A stretch of DNA of 23,078 nt from an uncultured Oscillospiraceae bacterium (GCA_902490585.1 CABUEI010000034.1:1-23078); one strand, 5' to 3'; shown: positions 8,306 to 15,333, numbered from the stretch's first letter. Notes: a model not told the origin generated them from the sequence alone. Numbers and translations: made by a program.

Positions 8306-9382
8306 ATGGAAAAATTAGCGATAGCGATGAGCGGCGGAGTAGACAGCTCGGTGGCTCTGGTGCTGTTAAAGGATAAATACGATATCAGCGGTTATACGCT
8401 GAAACTGCACGACAGCAGAGGAACGGACGACAGCGGACTTTGCGGTTCGGCAAGCGATATTGAGGACGCAAAGGCTACAGCGGAAAAGTTCGGTGTACCG
8501 CACTATCTGCTTGATATGAGGGATTTGTTTTCCGATACGGTACAGAAAAGTTTCGTACAGAGCTATCTGTCGGGCAGAACCCCTAACCCTTGTGTTGAGT
8601 GTAATGAAACAATCAAGTTCGGCGCACTTCTTGACACGGTGAAAAAACAGGGGATAAATCACATTGCCACGGGGCATTATGTACGCAGTTGTTACGACGA
8701 AAAAAGCGGCAGATGGCTTTTGAAGAAAGCAATCAATGCAGACGGCACGAGCAACGCAAAGGATCAGTCGTATGTTCTGTATCGCTTGAGCCAGGAACAG
8801 CTTGCCGCAAGTGTTTTTCCGCTCGGTGAAATGACTAAGGACGAGATAAGACGCATAGCCGCCGACAGCGGACTAATCAACAGCGACAAGCCGGACAGTC
8901 AGGATATCTGCTTTGTGCCGGACGGCGATTATGCCGGCTTTATCGAGCGTTATACGGGCAAGTCGTACCCGGACGGAGATTTCCTTGATGAAAGCGGCAA
9001 GGTGATAGGTCGTCACAAGGGCGTTATATTCTATACGATCGGGCAGAGAAGAGGAATAGGCGTCGGTTTCGGAAAACCGATGTATGTTATCGGAAAAAAT
9101 GCCGATAATAATACCGTAACGCTCGGCAGTAACGAGCTTCTTTTTACCGATACGCTGTATGCAGACAATCTTAACTGGATAGCGTTTGAATATCCCAAAA
9201 GCGAGTTTAAATGCAAGGCAAAGACACGTTACAGGCAGACTGAACAGCCGTGTACCGTATATCCGCAGGGCGGAAATACGGTCAGGGTCGTGTTTGATGA
9301 AAAGATAAGAGCGGTTACTCCGGGACAGCACGTTGTGTTCTATGACGGCGATATTGTACTCGGAGGCGGTGTAATAATGTAG
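8306..9382 (+). CDS. mnmA: tRNA-specific 2-thiouridylase MnmA
   Basis: 358 aa, the usual length. It makes the 2-thio group of wobble uridine 34 in tRNA-Lys, -Glu and -Gln, using ATP activation and a persulfide relay. Visible signs: the N-terminal PP-loop SGGVDSS (9-15); the first catalytic Cys in NPCVECN (C96); the GHY motif; the KDQSYVLYRL tRNA-recognition block; the second Cys in SQDICFVPDGDY (C202); and the IGQRRGIGVGFGKP and C-terminal beta-barrel segments. ATG 8306 follows AAAGGA. It is 64 nt after the MetRS-like gene on the same strand, so two tRNA-function genes are grouped and may be co-transcribed. It ends before a strong terminator at 9556. Confidence 0.97.
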   Translation: MEKLAIAMSGGVDSSVALVLLKDKYDISGYTLKLHDSRGTDDSGLCGSASDIEDAKATAEKFGVPHYLLDMRDLFSDTVQKSFVQSYLSGRTPNPCVECNETIKFGALLDTVKKQGINHIATGHYVRSCYDEKSGRWLLKKAINADGTSNAKDQSYVLYRLSQEQLAASVFPLGEMTKDEIRRIAADSGLINSDKPDSQDICFVPDGDYAGFIERYTGKSYPDGDFLDESGKVIGRHKGVIFYTIGQRRGIGVGFGKPMYVIGKNADNNTVTLGSNELLFTDTLYADNLNWIAFEYPKSEFKCKAKTRYRQTEQPCTVYPQGGNTVRVVFDEKIRAVTPGQHVVFYDGDIVLGGGVIM

Positions 9383-9555
9383 AATTGTGAAAGTTTGACA
9401 AAAAGCGAGTTCACTTTTCATCTAATTTACACAAAACTATTCTTTTAATTTCACGAACAAGCATTATTATATAACCACAGTCAGCGAGGAAACAGAAAAG
9501 CAAACAAGCTGACAGATTAAATTGCTATCTTCGATTTTCATATATATTTCCCCAA
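9383..9555 (+). other. Non-coding stretch after mnmA, possible 3' UTR or small RNA
   Basis: No convincing frame is present. It holds a small hairpin, GTCAGC (about 9480) with GCTGAC (about 9508), and a weak promoter-like pair (TTAATT, 17 bp, TATATA near 9470). Together with the strong terminator at 9556 this could yield an RNA of ~120 nt, but it may simply be the long mnmA 3' UTR. Confidence 0.25.
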
Positions 9556-9600
9556 AACAAAGGACTCCGGTGTAACAGCCGGAGTTCTTTGTTTTTGTTT
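9556..9600 (+). terminator. Rho-independent terminator of the MetRS-like/mnmA unit
   Basis: A 15-bp stem with one G-T pair (AACAAAGGACTCCGG, 9556-9570, with 9579-9593), an 8-nt loop, then GTTTTTGTTTTG. Strong and clearly oriented to the plus strand. Confidence 0.92.
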
Positions 9601-9635
9601 TGAATTTTATTCATAACGTGATATTGCGGATATGT

Positions 9636-9679
9636 GAAAAACCGCACTGCAAGCCAAATGGCTTAACAATGCGGTTTAA
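9636..9679 (-). repeat. 44-bp terminator repeat, copy 1
   Basis: This 44-bp block is 43/44 identical to 10533-10576 and lies in the same orientation. On the minus strand it folds into a long hairpin (AAACCGCA with TGCGGTTT outside, AAGCC with GGCTT inside) followed by five Ts, so it is a working terminator for the 47-aa gene. Its twin sits directly behind tRNA-Thr. The two copies bracket an 853-bp AT-rich segment. Confidence 0.85.
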
Positions 9680-9693
9680 ATCATGCAACAAAT

Positions 9694-9837
9694 TCAAGCG
9701 GAAACACTTTTTACAGCTTTAACCACTGTATCAGGTGTTTTTTTATTTGAACTGTATTTTTTCTTTAATGCTTCTTCCATTTCTCTTATCTGTCGTTCAT
9801 CTTTTGTGTCAAGATGTCCGAAATATTCTTTTTTCAT
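9694..9837 (-). CDS. Small charged protein, 47 aa, unknown function
   Basis: ATG 9837 is preceded by AGGAGG at an ideal 8-nt spacing and the frame runs 47 codons to TGA. The protein opens MKKEYFGHLDTKDERQI and continues as a Glu/Lys-rich, probably helical segment, ending VVKAVKSVSA. There is no signal peptide or membrane helix. It begins 12 nt after the decayed JAB-domain gene and would be co-transcribed with it. The good ribosome site and intact frame suggest it is still translated although its partner is broken. I do not recognise the family. Confidence 0.7.
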   Translation of the reverse strand: MKKEYFGHLDTKDERQIREMEEALKKKYSSNKKTPDTVVKAVKSVSA

Positions 9838-9849
9838 TTAAAACACCTC

Positions 9850-10408
9850 CTAAAAATTTTCTATGCCAATTTTTGATGAAATTTTCAAAAAATCTTTAAC
9901 AATAGTTTTATCAATTTCTTCATTATAAGTTGCGTAACTATTTCTTATTTTGCTTATACATTCATAAGCTAACGAAAAATCATATTTATCAGTTTTATAT
10001 AGTATATGTACATTTCCTGAGTTAGATACTACCGAAATACCGCCTATACTGTCGTTCATCAGAAATACACCTAAATCGGAATAGGAAAAATCCTGAGTAC
10101 TCGGATGATTATGTGCTAAAAATAAAGACCCTTGTTTTGCGTGTGCGTGCATGGATACTGCATTTGGATTTTCAAACACATTCACTTTATGTTCACTGCC
10201 CAGTTTTTCGGCAACTATTCCTGTGTTTAAATCAAACAGCATCGCTGTTGTTAACAGTCTGAGATTTACGAAGAAGCGTTTTATGATTCTCATAAATCAT
10301 AAGGTTCTGTTCTACGGTCAGATAAGGTATATGTGTTCTTGGAATTTTTTCAATTGCAATATCTGTGACTATTATTTTGTGGTCACGCTTTTTAGCCTAC
10401 TCCAACAC
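9850..10408 (-). pseudogene. JAB/JAMM (MPN) domain protein, disrupted by a stop and a frameshift
   Basis: The 3' part (10242-9850) encodes a JAMM metal site, HNHPSTQDFSYSD (HxHP...SxxD), in a RadC/JAB-like context (LFDLNTGIVAEKLGSEH before it). JAMM domains are zinc peptidases/isopeptidases. The 5' part lies in another frame: from GTG 10408, five bases after AAGGAG, it reads VLE, a TAG (10399), then AKKRDHKIIVTDIAIEKIP and onward to a TGA at 10234. Frames meet near 10234-10245, where a one-base loss would join NNSDA to LFDLNTG. One nonsense change plus one frameshift indicate decay. Similar JAB proteins occur in phage and mobile-element cargo, so I infer acquired DNA. Function is unknown. Confidence 0.7.
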
Positions 10409-10427
10409 TCCCACTCCTTCTATTTTT

Positions 10428-10455
10428 ATTATATCATTTTTTCTGCTGTTGTCAA
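10428..10455 (-). promoter_or_regulatory. Promoter of the JAB pseudogene/47-aa gene unit
   Basis: Minus strand TTGACA (10450-10455), a 16-bp spacer and TATAAT (10428-10433), about 20 bp upstream of the GTG start region. A consensus promoter is retained although the first gene is broken, so the small gene may still be expressed. Confidence 0.75.
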
Positions 10456-10532
10456 CCCTGCCGCCTTATGTATGCAAACATAGAGCTTTAGATGATGCAA
10501 TGGCGCACAAAAATGAAAAATCCCTAAAAACA

Positions 10533-10576
10533 GAAAAACCGCACTGCAAGCTAAATGGCTTAACAATGCGGTTTAA
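10533..10576 (-). repeat. 44-bp terminator repeat, copy 2 (behind tRNA-Thr)
   Basis: It begins 2 bp after the CCA end of tRNA-Thr and forms the same hairpin with a TTTTT tail on the minus strand, so it is the natural tRNA terminator. It differs from copy 1 by a single base that weakens the inner stem. The 56 bp leftward of the JAB promoter up to this repeat (about 10456-10532) show no gene. Confidence 0.85.
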
Positions 10577-10578
10577 CG

Positions 10579-10654
10579 TGGAGCTTGTGACGGGACTCGA
10601 ACCTGCGACCTGCTCATTACGAATGAGCTGCACTACCAACTGTGCTACACAAGC
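10579..10654 (-). tRNA. tRNA-Thr(CGT)
   Basis: 76 nt with an encoded CCA end. Acceptor GCTTGTG pairs with CACAAGC; the D arm is GCAC/GTGC with a GG-containing loop; the anticodon stem GCTCA/TGAGC carries loop TTCGTAA, anticodon CGT (Thr, codon ACG); the variable loop is 5 nt and the T loop is TTCGAGT. The T stem (GCAGG/CCCGT) contains an A-C mismatch at 51-63 and a G-T end pair. The discriminator base is T. Terminator copy 2 follows immediately, and a likely promoter lies at 10803-10831, implying a ~140-nt leader. Confidence 0.95.
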
Positions 10655-10729
10655 ATATTGAATTGTCTGATATATTCTTAGGTGCATCATAACTTACATT
10701 ATTCATACACAATTTGCCGCAAATAGCAC

Positions 10730-10758
10730 TTGAAAAGAGCGTGGCGATATGATAGAAT
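10730..10758 (+). promoter_or_regulatory. Promoter of the degenerate signal-peptidase/GGDEF operon
   Basis: TTGAAA (10730-10735), a 17-bp spacer and TAGAAT (10753-10758). It gives a leader of ~95 nt before the TTG start at 10859 and faces a minus-strand promoter across the dyad at 10760-10802. Confidence 0.6.
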
Positions 10759-10759
10759 A

Positions 10760-10802
10760 TATATAGTCGTGTTTGTAGGAATTATCCCGAAACGACTATA
10801 TA
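10760..10802. promoter_or_regulatory. Inverted repeat between two facing promoters
   Basis: TATATAGTCGT (10760-10770) is perfectly mirrored by ACGACTATATA (10792-10802) around a 21-bp centre. It fills exactly the space between the plus-strand -10 (ends 10758) and the minus-strand -10 (starts 10803). It could be an operator shared by both promoters or a 5' hairpin in either RNA. Confidence 0.55.
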
Positions 10803-10831
10803 ATTATATCGTACTTTTGATTTATTGTCAA
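10803..10831 (-). promoter_or_regulatory. Probable tRNA-Thr promoter
   Basis: Minus strand TTGACA (10826-10831), a 17-bp spacer and TATAAT (10803-10808), a full consensus match. It is the only strong minus-strand promoter upstream of the tRNA, but lies ~140 bp from the mature 5' end, so the precursor would carry a long leader that includes the inverted repeat. Confidence 0.65.
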
Positions 10832-10858
10832 TAGCTTTTTGACGGAAACGAGGAAAAT

Positions 10859-11914
10859 TTGATAAAAAGGTCATCAGTAGCGAGGTGCGTCGGAGTTGTA
10901 TTCGGAGTACTGCTTATTGTTCTTGCGGTATTCCTCGCAGTGACTTCAATGCTGTTTTCATTCGGCAGTTCGGCGGCACCTGATATTTTCGGATATAATG
11001 TTTACATAGTGCAGGACAACGACTTTTATCAACTGAAAGCCGGTACTGCTGCCATTGCTCAGAAAGTATGGCCCGATGAAGTAAACAACGGAGAGCTCAT
11101 AATATATAACCGTTTTGAAAACGGCGGCGCACAGCTTGCAAAGGTCAACTCATCAACGCTTAAAGAGGGTGTAATGAGCTTTGACGTGGAAACGCAGAGT
11201 GGTGAAAATATCACAATATCACAAAGTCAGCTTGTTGCAAGGGTGAACTATTGCAGTGACTTCTGGGGTGCTGTTATCGGCTTTGCAATGTCGCCTTTCG
11301 GCGTTATGACAATCGCTGTTCTGCCGTGTATTGCGATAGTTGCATTTGAAATTGTAAAGTTCATTTTCTCAAGGCGTCCCGTTCCGCAGGTGAAAACGGT
11401 TAAGTTGCAGGAAGAGTCACCGGTATATACACCTGCAGTGAAAGAAGAAAAAACGACTGAAAATGTTCGCAGTAAATCTGCCGGAAAGGTTGCTGTTCCG
11501 TCCTTAACGGATAAGGTGAAAGTACCGCATAATCAGATTACGGACGGTTCATACAGCAAAACTGACGATTTCACTGAGCATCTGCGCACTAAACGCAACA
11601 CTGCGATAAATCCCGATGAAGTAAAGGACAGAGCGGATTTTTCCGCAGGCGCAAAGAGAAGACTGGAAAAGGACAGGGCAGAGCATAAAGGAAAAATTGC
11701 CGATGTCAAGACTGAAAGTATAAAAAACGAAAAGGTTCCGCTACAGAAAAAGAATGTTGAAAAGCCGCTTACTGCAATGACGGAAAAAGCGGATAAGGCT
11801 GAGATTTCACACGGCGGTTCCGAACCCGATATATCGCTTGTGTTCAGCGACGATGAAGATAAACGGTATGATATTGACGATATTCTTGCAGATATAGAGA
11901 AACGTCATCATTAA
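10859..11914 (+). CDS. Membrane protein resembling an inactive SipW/S26B signal peptidase, with long cytoplasmic tail
   Basis: 351 aa. The TTG start at 10859 follows GAGG; the next in-frame ATG would remove the first membrane helix. Order: membrane helix (~9-36), external domain (~37-135), second helix (~140-168), then a ~180-residue Lys/Glu-rich cytoplasmic tail ending in an acidic DDEDKRYDIDDILADIEKRHH. The external domain follows the layout of archaeal/ER-type signal peptidases: GYNVYIVQ where these have GY..VV, an NNGELIIYNR strand, then LVARVNYCSDFWGAV and MSPFG before the last helix. The catalytic Ser (usual GSMEPT) and His (usual THR) are not present. I infer a non-catalytic relative acting as sensor or scaffold. 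It is 38 nt before the GGDEF gene. Confidence 0.6.
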   Translation: MIKRSSVARCVGVVFGVLLIVLAVFLAVTSMLFSFGSSAAPDIFGYNVYIVQDNDFYQLKAGTAAIAQKVWPDEVNNGELIIYNRFENGGAQLAKVNSSTLKEGVMSFDVETQSGENITISQSQLVARVNYCSDFWGAVIGFAMSPFGVMTIAVLPCIAIVAFEIVKFIFSRRPVPQVKTVKLQEESPVYTPAVKEEKTTENVRSKSAGKVAVPSLTDKVKVPHNQITDGSYSKTDDFTEHLRTKRNTAINPDEVKDRADFSAGAKRRLEKDRAEHKGKIADVKTESIKNEKVPLQKKNVEKPLTAMTEKADKAEISHGGSEPDISLVFSDDEDKRYDIDDILADIEKRHH

Positions 11915-11952
11915 CAGAGAAAAAGGTAAGAACGAAAGAGAGCAACCGTTAC

Positions 11953-12993
11953 ATGGAGAGATTATCTGAGATAAAGAACACAGACCTTCATACAAAGCTG
12001 TTTGTAGTGCTTGCAATTACCGGCTGTATATCAAACATAGCAGGCTTTACGGCAAATGCCGTCATATTCGGATTTACCGTACAGACTGTTATATGTGCTG
12101 TCTGTGCCACAATAGTTATCGTATCATCGTTGGCAGGATTTATCAGTGGAAGAACTTATGTTGCGACATTTATAATACTGCTTGTGCTGGGATTTATAGA
12201 ATTCCCGATGCTGTATATTTCATACGGCGAAAGCACAATGGTATATATGCTGGTTGCTGAAATCGGAATTGTCACTTTCATGAAGTCCGGTCACAGAGTG
12301 ATCATGGGATCAGCGGTGCTGATTGTCGATATCGGAGCATTTATTATTCGGCGGACATTTCCTCAGCTGAACGTTGCCACCGACAATATGGGTGCGGATA
12401 CCCTCATGTCGTTTATCATATCTTTCATAGCGATACTGGTTGCCGTAGGTATGGTAATTCTTCAATATGAAAAACAGGCAAGGCAACTCAGCCGCATGAG
12501 CGAGGAGCTTACGCAGGCGGTCAACACTGATCCTCTGACAGATATAAGAAACAGACGTTATCTCATGGAATATCTTGAAAAACAGCTTGCTGAAACAGAT
12601 GGAAAAAAGCACTTTGCCGTGCTTATAGACCTTGATATGTTCAAGTCGGTCAACGATACATACGGACACGTTTTCGGTGACAAGGTGCTGAAAGCTTTTG
12701 CCGATACAGTCAAGGCAAACATCGGTGAAAAGGACGTTATAGCACGTTTCGGCGGAGAGGAATTCATGATTCTTTTTGACACCGACAACGCCGAGGAAGT
12801 TATAAAAATCATGCACAGAATCAGCAAGGGCTATTCCGAATTTTCAAAAAAGAAAAAGGGAAAAGAGTTTACTTTCAGCGCCGGAGCGGCATTGTACGAC
12901 AGCAGTAACTCAATAACCGATATATTCACTACCGCCGACAAGAGATTGTATAAGGCTAAAGACGCAGGCAGAAATATGATAATGATAGATTGA
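11953..12993 (+). CDS. Membrane-bound diguanylate cyclase-like GGDEF protein
   Basis: 346 aa. The first ~175 residues form about six hydrophobic helices (MASE-like sensor, no recognised ligand residues). A short cytosolic linker (YEKQARQLSRMSEELTQAV) leads to a complete GGDEF domain: DPLTDIRNRRYL, a LIDLDMFKSVNDTYGH block, ARFGGEEF (267-271) and the C-terminal ADKRLYKAKDAGRN. It should make cyclic di-GMP at the membrane. The inhibitory RxxD position reads GEKD, so no classical I-site. ATG 11953 has only a purine-rich ribosome site (GAAAGAGAG). It is 38 nt downstream of the degenerate signal-peptidase-like gene with one shared terminator, so the two probably act together. Confidence 0.9.
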   Translation: MERLSEIKNTDLHTKLFVVLAITGCISNIAGFTANAVIFGFTVQTVICAVCATIVIVSSLAGFISGRTYVATFIILLVLGFIEFPMLYISYGESTMVYMLVAEIGIVTFMKSGHRVIMGSAVLIVDIGAFIIRRTFPQLNVATDNMGADTLMSFIISFIAILVAVGMVILQYEKQARQLSRMSEELTQAVNTDPLTDIRNRRYLMEYLEKQLAETDGKKHFAVLIDLDMFKSVNDTYGHVFGDKVLKAFADTVKANIGEKDVIARFGGEEFMILFDTDNAEEVIKIMHRISKGYSEFSKKKKGKEFTFSAGAALYDSSNSITDIFTTADKRLYKAKDAGRNMIMID

Positions 12994-13002
12994 GAACTTT
13001 GG

Positions 13003-13034
13003 TACCCTACCGTTTTGTGACGGCAGGGTATTTT
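13003..13034 (+). terminator. Rho-independent terminator after the GGDEF gene
   Basis: TACCCTACCG (13003-13012) with CGGCAGGGTA (13021-13030), one mismatch, an 8-nt loop, then TTTT. It is 9 nt after the GGDEF stop. The stretch from here to the next promoter is AT-rich, with a dyad near 13108-13132 and no gene seen. Confidence 0.82.
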
Positions 13035-13164
13035 ACATTTCGTGAACTGCATAAAGCTGAATATATGTCTGAGGAAATAACAGGAAAATATTAACATGAT
13101 ATTTTCAAAAAAATTAATTATATATTAATTTTAAGATTTGATAAGACTATATTGCCATTCTGAC

Positions 13165-13193
13165 TTGACAAAGCATCAAGAAAATTGTATTAT
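13165..13193 (+). promoter_or_regulatory. Promoter of the AgrC/LytTR two-component pair
   Basis: TTGACA (13165-13170), a 17-bp spacer and TATTAT (13188-13193). It gives a ~43-nt leader to the kinase start at 13243. I found no clear LytTR direct-repeat operator next to it by eye. Confidence 0.7.
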
Positions 13194-13242
13194 AAATTCA
13201 GTACATTAAATTGTTACTATATAAAAATAAATGGGAGATATT

Positions 13243-14595
13243 ATGACAGTACCTGTAATAGTAGAAATAATTTTCAGGTTCATACCATCTGCTTTGCTTG
13301 TATTCGGATTTATCGAAATCAATCTTACAGCTAAGTATAATAAGTATATTCAGTTTATCGCAATAAATACGGTGTATTTGTTTGCGGGTCTGCTTGGGCA
13401 ATATATGAGAGAAAAGTACAAGCTTGAATTTTTCGATTTTGTGCTTGCAGTAGCACTGGTTCTTATTTACAGTATATTTTTTCATACCGATGCGGTCGGA
13501 TACCGTATTTTCATAGGAACGCTGGTCTACCTTTCGCTGATTATATTTGATACCATCACAACTGCTGTAATATTCGTCATATTCCCGGAATTTTCGTTTG
13601 ACATCGGACACTTAACATATCCCGCACTGCTTTTTGCGGATATTGATCTGATTATATACGGCATTCTGATGTATTTTGAACATTGTATTATCAAAAGAAT
13701 ACATGACAGAAAATCTATCAACAAGCGTGCAGTGATTTTTATGCTTTTCCCGGAAAGCCAGGTGTTGATTTTATGTGTGATAATGAAGCTGATTATGGCT
13801 AACACCGATAACGCAACACCGGAAATTATGTATTTCACACTGATTTGCGTTGTAATCTGTGTAATAAGCGACATTCTCTGCTATCGTGGCCTTATCCAGA
13901 ATTCACAGCTGTATGAAACGAAAATGAGAAATGAACAGCTTGAATACGAGCGTAGCACGCAGTACCGCTATTACGAAAAAATCAACGAGCTTCAGCACGA
14001 AATAATGAAGTACCGCCACGATTTCAACAACGTTCTCACAACGGCGATGAATCTCTACACTTTTCCCGATACAGCCGAAAAGGGAAAGGAAATGCTTGAT
14101 GAACTCAGCCGTAAAAATCAGAGCAACAAAATGCCGTTCTACTGTGCTAACAATATCGTTAATGCGATTCTGTGGGACAAGTCCAATGCCGCAAAAGAAT
14201 CGGGCGTTACGCTGAACTGTGACGTAAGTCTTAGCAACGATATTTCGGTTGACGATGTGGATCTTTGCTGTCTTATTGTCAATATGCTTGATAACGCAAT
14301 AAGGGGTGCTAAAGAAGCCGAAACCGACAAAAGTATCAGTATAAAAATCAAGGAAGAGAACGAAAGAATTTACATATCGGTTTCTAACTATGCTGATATG
14401 CCCGACTTTGAGAGTGCGGAGAAACTGCCGAGTACTAAGGCTAACAAGAACCACGGCTATGGCACGGAGATAATCAGAAACATAGTGCAGAAGTATGACG
14501 GTGATGTTTTATTCACCTGTAAGGAGAAGAAGTTCAGTACGGCTTTATCAATCAAGGATAAAAGGGAAGAGAAGAATGAAATTACTGATTTGTGA
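13243..14595 (+). CDS. AgrC-like sensor histidine kinase (GHKL family)
   Basis: 450 aa. Six to seven hydrophobic helices fill residues ~1-205, followed by a coiled-coil linker (residues ~212-250, ending YYEKINELQHEI). The phospho-accepting His is in KYRHDFNN (H259), the pattern of the AgrC/NatK group. The ATPase domain has the N box in NMLDNAIRGA (N351) and the G box in HGYGTEII. Such kinases usually sense peptides outside the cell and phosphorylate a LytTR regulator. The ATG at 13243 is chosen because GGGAG lies 5 bases before it; the ATG at 13231 overlaps that site. Its end overlaps the regulator gene by 20 bases, so the two are translated together. Confidence 0.9.
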   Translation: MTVPVIVEIIFRFIPSALLVFGFIEINLTAKYNKYIQFIAINTVYLFAGLLGQYMREKYKLEFFDFVLAVALVLIYSIFFHTDAVGYRIFIGTLVYLSLIIFDTITTAVIFVIFPEFSFDIGHLTYPALLFADIDLIIYGILMYFEHCIIKRIHDRKSINKRAVIFMLFPESQVLILCVIMKLIMANTDNATPEIMYFTLICVVICVISDILCYRGLIQNSQLYETKMRNEQLEYERSTQYRYYEKINELQHEIMKYRHDFNNVLTTAMNLYTFPDTAEKGKEMLDELSRKNQSNKMPFYCANNIVNAILWDKSNAAKESGVTLNCDVSLSNDISVDDVDLCCLIVNMLDNAIRGAKEAETDKSISIKIKEENERIYISVSNYADMPDFESAEKLPSTKANKNHGYGTEIIRNIVQKYDGDVLFTCKEKKFSTALSIKDKREEKNEITDL

Positions 14596-15292
14596 TGATG
14601 ACAAGAACTGCCTTTTAAGCGAGGGAAAATACATAACAGAAAATACACAGGCAACGGCGGAATGTTTTCTCAGCGGCAAGGAGCTTTTAAAAAGGCTCAG
14701 TGCAGGTACGGAAGATATAGCGGCTGTTTTCATGGATATTGAGCTTGATAACTCGGAAAACGGAATTATGGTTGCCGAGCAGATAAGCAACCTTTACCCC
14801 GATATCAGAATAATTTTTCTGACGGCATATTCGCTGAAATATTGCGAGGAGATTTTCCTTGCGGGAAAGAATCTCGTTCCGTTTGCACTGGTTGACAAAC
14901 AGAACCTGAATGTAAATCTGAAAAGAGCCATGGATAAACTGTATGCAAGCCTGAATCCCGACAAGGAAAAGAACAAGCTTGCCGTAACGGTAAATGCGGA
15001 AACGTTTTTCATAGACCCTATGCAGACGTTATATCTTGAAAGCGATGCGCATACGCTGATGATAGTCACAGCAGACGGAAATAGGTCTGTCAGAGCCAAG
15101 CTATCCGATGTTCTGGGAGGATTTCCGCCGTATTTTGTACAGTGCCACAAAAGCTTTGCGGTGAATATTCATCATATCGTTTCGTACACGGCAAAGCAGA
15201 TCGAACTTGACAGCCAAGTTACAATTCCGGTAAGCAGAAAGTTTTCACAATCCGTCCGTGAAAAGATAATCAGGCATGAATGTGGAATATAA
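14576..15292 (+). CDS. LytTR-family response regulator (AgrA-like)
   Basis: 238 aa. The receiver domain has the acidic pocket DDD (7-9), the phospho-acceptor D54 in FMDIEL, and the conserved Thr in FLTAYS. The usual Lys region reads ALVDKQ. The C-terminal LytTR DNA-binding domain (about 140-235) shows the YLESDAHTLMIVTADG and CHKSFAVNIHHI patterns. It would bind paired 9-bp repeats upstream of target promoters after phosphorylation by the preceding kinase. ATG 14576 follows a GGGAAGA ribosome site inside the end of the kinase gene. No agrB/agrD genes or exporter lie nearby, so the targets are elsewhere or not recognisable. Confidence 0.92.
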   Translation: MKLLICDDDKNCLLSEGKYITENTQATAECFLSGKELLKRLSAGTEDIAAVFMDIELDNSENGIMVAEQISNLYPDIRIIFLTAYSLKYCEEIFLAGKNLVPFALVDKQNLNVNLKRAMDKLYASLNPDKEKNKLAVTVNAETFFIDPMQTLYLESDAHTLMIVTADGNRSVRAKLSDVLGGFPPYFVQCHKSFAVNIHHIVSYTAKQIELDSQVTIPVSRKFSQSVREKIIRHECGI

Positions 15293-15293
15293 A

Positions 15294-15330
15294 AAATACC
15301 GTAACTTCAGCGTTTGAAGTTACGGTATTT
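15294..15330. terminator. Bidirectional terminator between the LytTR regulator and DUF389 genes
   Basis: A perfect 16-bp stem (15294-15309 with 15315-15330) and a 5-nt loop. The minus-strand side ends in six Ts, the plus-strand side in TTTCTATT. It serves two converging genes with stops at 15292 and 15334. Confidence 0.92.
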
Positions 15331-15333
15331 CTA

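Noticed and set aside
10760..10802. Invertible promoter (phase-variation inverton)
   Set aside because: Only 21 bp lie between the inverted repeats and both -10 boxes are outside them, so inversion would not switch a promoter.
13034..13164. AgrD-like signal peptide gene before the AgrC-type kinase
   Set aside because: The only short frame with an ATG is about 9 codons and lacks a Cys-containing core and a ribosome site.
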